Below, in pieces: positions 3,747 through 7,400 of a stretch of 7,400 nt of DNA. The notes beneath the pieces were generated by a model. It saw nothing but the letters and a program-made list of their open reading frames with translations. It did no database searches and was not told where the DNA came from. The position numbers and the translations under genes are program-made. This DNA is from Nitrospinota bacterium. Lineage in GTDB: Bacteria > Tectomicrobia > Entotheonellia > J063. The first letter of the stretch is position 1. Each line of letters starts with the position of its first letter. The stretch lies in contig RFHZ01000139.1 in the NCBI GenBank assembly GCA_003696125.1, positions 1 through 7,400 of the forward strand. Direction: 5' to 3'.

Positions 3747-5866
3747 TGGAAGACCGGTACACCCGCCTCTATGCCCGTATCGAGCAGGCCCTTCGAGAAA
3801 AACCGAAGCGGGATGCCCTCTACCGTGCCATGAAGCGTGGACGCGATGCCCGCGCCCAGGCCCTCACCACCCTCCCGGGCGGTGAACGCTTTCAACAAGA
3901 GGTGCGGGCCACCAAGCTCCGCTGCCTTGATCGACAGGATATCCTGGTGGCCCAGTTCGTGGAAAAGGTGCGGGAACGGGGAGCCCAGGTCTTCCTGGCC
4001 AGGGATGGAGCAGAAGCGATCCAGTATATCCTGCGCCTGGCCCAGGAACGGCAGGCCAGGGTGGTCGCCAAATCGAAGTCCCTCACCAGTGAAGAGATCG
4101 AGGTCAACCACCCTCTAGAAGCAGAAGGGATCCAGGTGATCGAGACCGACCTGGGGGAGCTGATCATCCAGCAGGTGCACGAAAAACCGTTCCACCTGGT
4201 CTTCCCGGCCGTGCACAAGACGGCAAAGGAGGTGGCCGAGATCTTCCACCGGGTCACGCAGGCGGAAGTGCCGGCCGATGCCGATGCCATCATGCAGGTG
4301 GTGCGCCGCTATCTGCGACCGATCTTCCTCCAGGCAGACATCGGGATGACCGGGGCGAATATCGGGATCGCCGAGACCGGAACGATCGTCATCGAGACCA
4401 ACGAGGGGAATGCCCGCCTGGTCTCGAGCATCCCGGATCTCCACATCTGCATCATCGGACGGGAAAAGATCGTGGAGAAGGTGGAAGACGCCCTCCTGCT
4501 GATGCTGGCCCATCCGCTCAGCTCGGTGGGACAACTCCTCACCACCTACGTGACCATCATGGGGGGACGCTCCCCCCTGGGAACCGGAGGAGATTCCCGC
4601 GAGTCACATATCATCATCCTGGACAACGGCCGCACCCGCATGCGCGAGGATCCCTGGTTCAAGGATGCGCTCAACTGCATCCGCTGTGGCGCCTGCATGA
4701 ACATCTGCCCCACCTACGGGGTGGTGGGAGGGCACACCTTCGGCTACATCTATCCCGGACCGATCGGGATCCCCTGGACGGCAGAGATCCATGGACTGGA
4801 AAAGGCAGGAGACTTTGCGCCCCTCTGCATCTCCTGCGGCCTCTGTAAGGAGATCTGCCCGGCCGAGATCGATCTCCCCATGCTGATCGCTGCAGTAAAG
4901 CACCGGGATATGACCCTCCATCCCCCTCCCCTGGTCAACCGGGTCCTGATGCAGGCCGAGACGTTTGCCAGGGTAGGGAGTGCCACGGCACCCCTCTCCA
5001 ACTGGTTCCTGCAAAACAGCATCTTCCGCCGGCTGCTGGAGCGGATCGCTGGCATCGATCACCGCCGCAACCTGCCCCCTTTCCAGCGAGAGACGTTGAT
5101 GAAACGGTTCCGCCGACGCCGACGTGCTCCCCTCGACCAGCCGGTCCGGCGTGTGGTCTACTTCGTCGATCTCTATGCCAACTACAACGCTCCCGACTTG
5201 GGCCTGGCCGTGATCGAACACCTGGAAGCGCTCGGCTGTGAGGTGGTACTCCCTCCCCAAAAATCGAGCGGCTATCCTTACGTCGGGTACGGCGATCTGG
5301 AACGCGCCCGCCAGGTAGCCACCTATAACGTACAACATCTGGCCCCCTACGCCAGACAGGGGTACGACATCGTGGTCACCGAACCGACCGCTGCCTATAC
5401 CCTCAAATTCGTCTATCCCAAGCTCCTCGATGATCGCGAGGAGGCAAGACTCGTTGCCGATCGTACCCAGGAATTCTTCGCCTATCTCCTCGCCCTGGAG
5501 GAGGAGAGAGGGGTTTCTGCTGAACAGAAGACCTTACCGCTACAGGGACGGCGTTTGGGATTTCACCTCTCCTGCCACCAGCGGCCTCTGGGAGCCGGCA
5601 GGGAGGCCATGACCTGGCTGAAACGACGCGGGGCAACGGTGGAGTTGATCGAGACCGGAACCTGTTGCGGGATGGGCGGTACGTTTGGCTTAAAGAGCGG
5701 GCTGCTCGGCTACCAGCTCTCACAGGCGGTGGGAGAACCCCTCTTCCAGGCCTTCCGGGATGCCGGTGTCGAAGCCATCGTCACGGAGAGCAGTGTCTGC
5801 CGCATCCATCTCGCCGAAGGGACGCAACTGCCGGTCTATCATCCTCTTCAGCTCCTCTCCTCCTGA
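3746..5866 (+). CDS. lutB: LutB-LutA fusion: LUD, two 4Fe-4S motifs and cysteine-rich (CCG) domains
   Basis: The 706 residues equal Bacillus LutB plus LutA in length. Residues 1 to about 300 are a LUD domain with GANIGIAETGTIVIETNEG (203-221). A ferredoxin-like module follows, with Cys311/314/317/321 (CIRCGACMNICP) and Cys361/364/367/371 (CISCGLCKEICP), joined by the GGHTFGYIYPGPIG segment. The LutA-like part has two CCG repeats. The second keeps Cys610, Cys640-Cys641 (CCGMGG) and Cys685. The first (about 468-590, VVYFVDLYANYN...) has SSGYP at 507-511 where CCGMP-type cysteines are usual. The expected role is a membrane-free Fe-S lactate (or similar 2-hydroxyacid) dehydrogenase with LutC; the substrate is inferred. 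The start is GTG 3746, overlapping the lutC stop. The C-terminal end overlaps the convergent gene by 19 bp. Confidence 0.92.
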   Translation: MEDRYTRLYARIEQALREKPKRDALYRAMKRGRDARAQALTTLPGGERFQQEVRATKLRCLDRQDILVAQFVEKVRERGAQVFLARDGAEAIQYILRLAQERQARVVAKSKSLTSEEIEVNHPLEAEGIQVIETDLGELIIQQVHEKPFHLVFPAVHKTAKEVAEIFHRVTQAEVPADADAIMQVVRRYLRPIFLQADIGMTGANIGIAETGTIVIETNEGNARLVSSIPDLHICIIGREKIVEKVEDALLLMLAHPLSSVGQLLTTYVTIMGGRSPLGTGGDSRESHIIILDNGRTRMREDPWFKDALNCIRCGACMNICPTYGVVGGHTFGYIYPGPIGIPWTAEIHGLEKAGDFAPLCISCGLCKEICPAEIDLPMLIAAVKHRDMTLHPPPLVNRVLMQAETFARVGSATAPLSNWFLQNSIFRRLLERIAGIDHRRNLPPFQRETLMKRFRRRRRAPLDQPVRRVVYFVDLYANYNAPDLGLAVIEHLEALGCEVVLPPQKSSGYPYVGYGDLERARQVATYNVQHLAPYARQGYDIVVTEPTAAYTLKFVYPKLLDDREEARLVADRTQEFFAYLLALEEERGVSAEQKTLPLQGRRLGFHLSCHQRPLGAGREAMTWLKRRGATVELIETGTCCGMGGTFGLKSGLLGYQLSQAVGEPLFQAFRDAGVEAIVTESSVCRIHLAEGTQLPVYHPLQLLSS

Positions 5867-6906
5867 CTCCCGGTGATCCTGGCCAGCAGGCGGAAAAACC
5901 CCTGTTTGCGGGCCGAGCTGATGGTCCAGTTGACCGGCACGCTCTGAAACCCCTCGTTATAGCCCTCTCCCGGCATCCGGTAGTCGAAATACCCCCAGCC
6001 TGCGTACCGACTGAGGGCCGCCAGCAGGTGGTTGTCCTCTGCCTCGAAATCGAAGTGATCATCCTCGTTGAAGAGGATCGGCTGTCCCCGGTACGACGGG
6101 AGTTGCCGGCACTGATCCACCATCTCGCGCATGCGGTCCGGCCCGGAAACGTGATTCCCGTGCAGGAGAAGGAAATCGGCCACCTCCACGATATTATCCG
6201 GGGGGAGCACGCCGCCGCTCATGCTGGTGCTGACCAGGAGTCGCCCGGCCGGGGTGGCGAGCTTTCCCGCCGACCGCTCCTGCACCAGCCTGATCAACTC
6301 ATGGCAACGAGGAGCCCGGAGGATATCATGCGTGTAGCGGGGGAGGTTCACCTCGTTTCCGATCTCCACCAGCACATGGGTATACCCCTGGGCCAGGAGC
6401 CAGTCGGTGAAATGCTCTGTGGCCCGCCTTACCGCCTCCTCATCCCGTAACCGCCATGCCTGCCCAAAGTAGAAGAGACCGACGATAGGGACCATGCCGA
6501 GCGCATCGGCCGCATCGAGAATGCGGGCCAGGCGGGTCATGTAGTCGTCACGCAACTCCCCCGCTGCGGTAAAGGCGGAGTTGTGCCACGGCTGTTCCCG
6601 GCTGTACCCCTCCGGGCTTCCCCCCTGCAGGTTGATGGTGAAGCCGAGTAGTCCGGCGGCCCGCCAGGACGGCATGGCAGCCACAAACTCTGCGGTGTTG
6701 CGCTCCGCATCCCAGGGACCGTCCGGGTAGTCCCAGCGATGACGGGTCTCCGGGTTGAGGTCATCAAAGATCCCCTGCACCATCCTGGCGTTGAAGAGGA
6801 GTCCCTCGACCTTATACCCCTGGTACCAGCGGCCAGGATAGGTGGGCTGGCCGTTGATGAGAAAGGCGGCCTCGCTAATACTGACGCACGTGTTCCGTCT
6901 GGACAT
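5848..6906 (-). CDS. Clan GH-A-like TIM-barrel protein, putative cytosolic glycoside hydrolase
   Basis: I do not recognise a named family for this 352-residue protein. It begins with FLINGQPTYPGRWYQG (15-30), the small strand that often precedes the barrel in GH-A enzymes, and shows repeated beta-alpha segments. Typical pieces are LGFTINLQGG (87-96), MVPIVGLFYFGQ (138-149), YTHVLVEIGNEVN (175-187) and GQPILFNEDDHFD (274-286). The EIGNEVN motif gives Glu185 as likely acid/base, and Glu281 in FNED is a candidate nucleophile. There is no signal peptide or membrane segment, so it is probably cytosolic. ATG 6906 follows the stop of the upstream LeuD-like gene after 4 nt, with GAGG just before it, so translation is probably coupled. 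It could also be a non-catalytic barrel. Its end overlaps the convergent lutBA gene. Confidence 0.75.
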   Translation of the reverse strand: MSRRNTCVSISEAAFLINGQPTYPGRWYQGYKVEGLLFNARMVQGIFDDLNPETRHRWDYPDGPWDAERNTAEFVAAMPSWRAAGLLGFTINLQGGSPEGYSREQPWHNSAFTAAGELRDDYMTRLARILDAADALGMVPIVGLFYFGQAWRLRDEEAVRRATEHFTDWLLAQGYTHVLVEIGNEVNLPRYTHDILRAPRCHELIRLVQERSAGKLATPAGRLLVSTSMSGGVLPPDNIVEVADFLLLHGNHVSGPDRMREMVDQCRQLPSYRGQPILFNEDDHFDFEAEDNHLLAALSRYAGWGYFDYRMPGEGYNEGFQSVPVNWTISSARKQGFFRLLARITGSQEERS

Positions 6907-6910
6907 GACC

Positions 6911-7400
6911 TCATTCCTCTCCAGGAGCCTCTGCCGGTTCCAGGTATCCCTGCCCTTCCAGCATGGGGATGATGCCCCCGGCCTGGAGGATGTTGAGGAG
7001 AAACTCAGGCAGCTTTTCCCCCTGCCGCACCTCTCCGGACCGGATATTCTTCACCTCGCCGGTGAGGAGATTGACCGCGGCCTCGTCCCCTTCCTCAAAG
7101 ATACGCGAGACTCCCGGGCATTGGAGGGGAGGGAGGGCAAAGTTGATGCAGTTGCGGAAAAAGAGGCCATTGATCGAATCGGCCACCAGGCAGCGGATAC
7201 CGACCGCCCGTAACAGTTGGGCTCCGGGACGGCTCGAGCCGGTACCGAAGTTGCGTCCGGCCACGATGATATCCCCTTCCCGCACCTGCTCCACCCAACC
7301 GGGCCGGTTGGCGCGAAAGACGTAGCGGATCTGCTCTTCCAGCGGTAAAGCAAAGGCTACCTGGGGCATGATCAGGTCGGTGTTGATATCATCCCCAAAC
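6911..7400 (-). CDS. LeuD/DmdB-family hydro-lyase small subunit (aconitase superfamily), 5' end outside window
   Basis: The frame runs off the right edge. The visible part begins FGDDINTDLIMP, the conserved swivel-domain opening, so the Met at 7369 is internal and only a few N-terminal residues are missing. The central block GRNFGTGSSRPGAQLLRAVGI and LFFRNCINFALP identifies the small subunit of isopropylmalate dehydratase-type enzymes. Isopropylmalate dehydratases usually read GSSREHA, whereas here it is GSSRPGA; related LeuD/DmdB proteins (dimethylmaleate hydratase type) vary at this spot, so the substrate may not be isopropylmalate. It would work with a large subunit carrying a 4Fe-4S cluster, expected just upstream outside the window. 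The GH-A-like gene follows after 4 nt, an odd partner for a hydro-lyase. Confidence 0.9.
   Translation of the reverse strand, partial: FGDDINTDLIMPQVAFALPLEEQIRYVFRANRPGWVEQVREGDIIVAGRNFGTGSSRPGAQLLRAVGIRCLVADSINGLFFRNCINFALPPLQCPGVSRIFEEGDEAAVNLLTGEVKNIRSGEVRQGEKLPEFLLNILQAGGIIPMLEGQGYLEPAEAPGEE

Noticed and set aside
3029-4111. Long open frame on the minus strand (360 codons) opposite lutC and lutBA
   Set aside because: Its translation is low-complexity, Arg/Ser-rich and unlike any family, and it lies opposite two clear conserved genes and covers the lut promoter. It is a high-G+C shadow.
4604-5338. Open frame on the minus strand (244 codons) inside lutBA
   Set aside because: No domain is recognisable, and the opposite strand encodes the conserved ferredoxin motifs.
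5665-6450. Plus-strand open frame (261 codons) spanning the lutBA end and the convergent gene
   Set aside because: It is out of frame with lutBA and antisense to the GH-A-like gene; the product has no recognisable motif.
7367-7369. ATG 7369 as the start of the LeuD-like gene
   Set aside because: It lies inside the conserved GDDINTDLIMP segment, which continues in frame to the window edge.

Overview
This window is protein-coding bacterial DNA with fairly high G+C, strong Shine-Dalgarno sites and recognisable sigma-70/sigma-A-type promoters. It carries seven protein genes and one tRNA, and I see no mobile element, CRISPR array or rRNA. The fused LutB-LutA architecture, the DUF35/thiolase pair and the LeuD/DmdB-type hydratase subunit would fit a metabolically versatile soil or thermophilic lineage such as Chloroflexota. 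That placement is a weak inference; nothing here fixes the taxon.

Region 1 (1-2399, plus strand) looks like a catabolic operon. It holds the 3' part of an amidohydrolase-2 family TIM-barrel hydrolase, a DUF35 zinc-ribbon/OB-fold protein, and a thiolase-fold (SCP-x-like) protein. The thiolase lacks the normal nucleophilic Cys position but carries two Tyr residues at places that suggest the DUF35-dependent retro-aldolases. Such pairs act on CoA thioesters.

Region 2 (2400-2985) holds an extended -10 promoter with repeat elements, a MIP18/DUF59 Fe-S assembly-type gene, and tRNA-Arg(CCG) only 8 nt behind it. A strong intrinsic terminator closes the unit.

Region 3 (2986-5866, plus strand) is a lactate-utilisation (lut) type operon. 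A promoter has a perfect 7-6-7 inverted repeat in its spacer. About 110 nt of structured leader follow, with a possible four-codon minicistron, then lutC and a LutB-LutA fusion of 706 residues with two 4Fe-4S motifs. Its first cysteine-rich (CCG) domain has lost its cysteines.

Region 4 (5848-7400, minus strand) converges on region 3 with a 19-bp overlap of coding ends. It holds an incomplete LeuD/DmdB-like small hydro-lyase subunit followed 4 nt later by a clan GH-A-like TIM-barrel protein with no visible signal peptide.

The most distinctive signals are in the lut leader. The perfect Shine-Dalgarno is well spaced for a tiny MYLL minicistron whose stop overlaps the lutC start (ATGA), and the same Shine-Dalgarno can pair with an upstream anti-SD segment that also has a competing local partner. 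The residue substitutions in the thiolase and in the LutBA fusion are the best protein-level leads.
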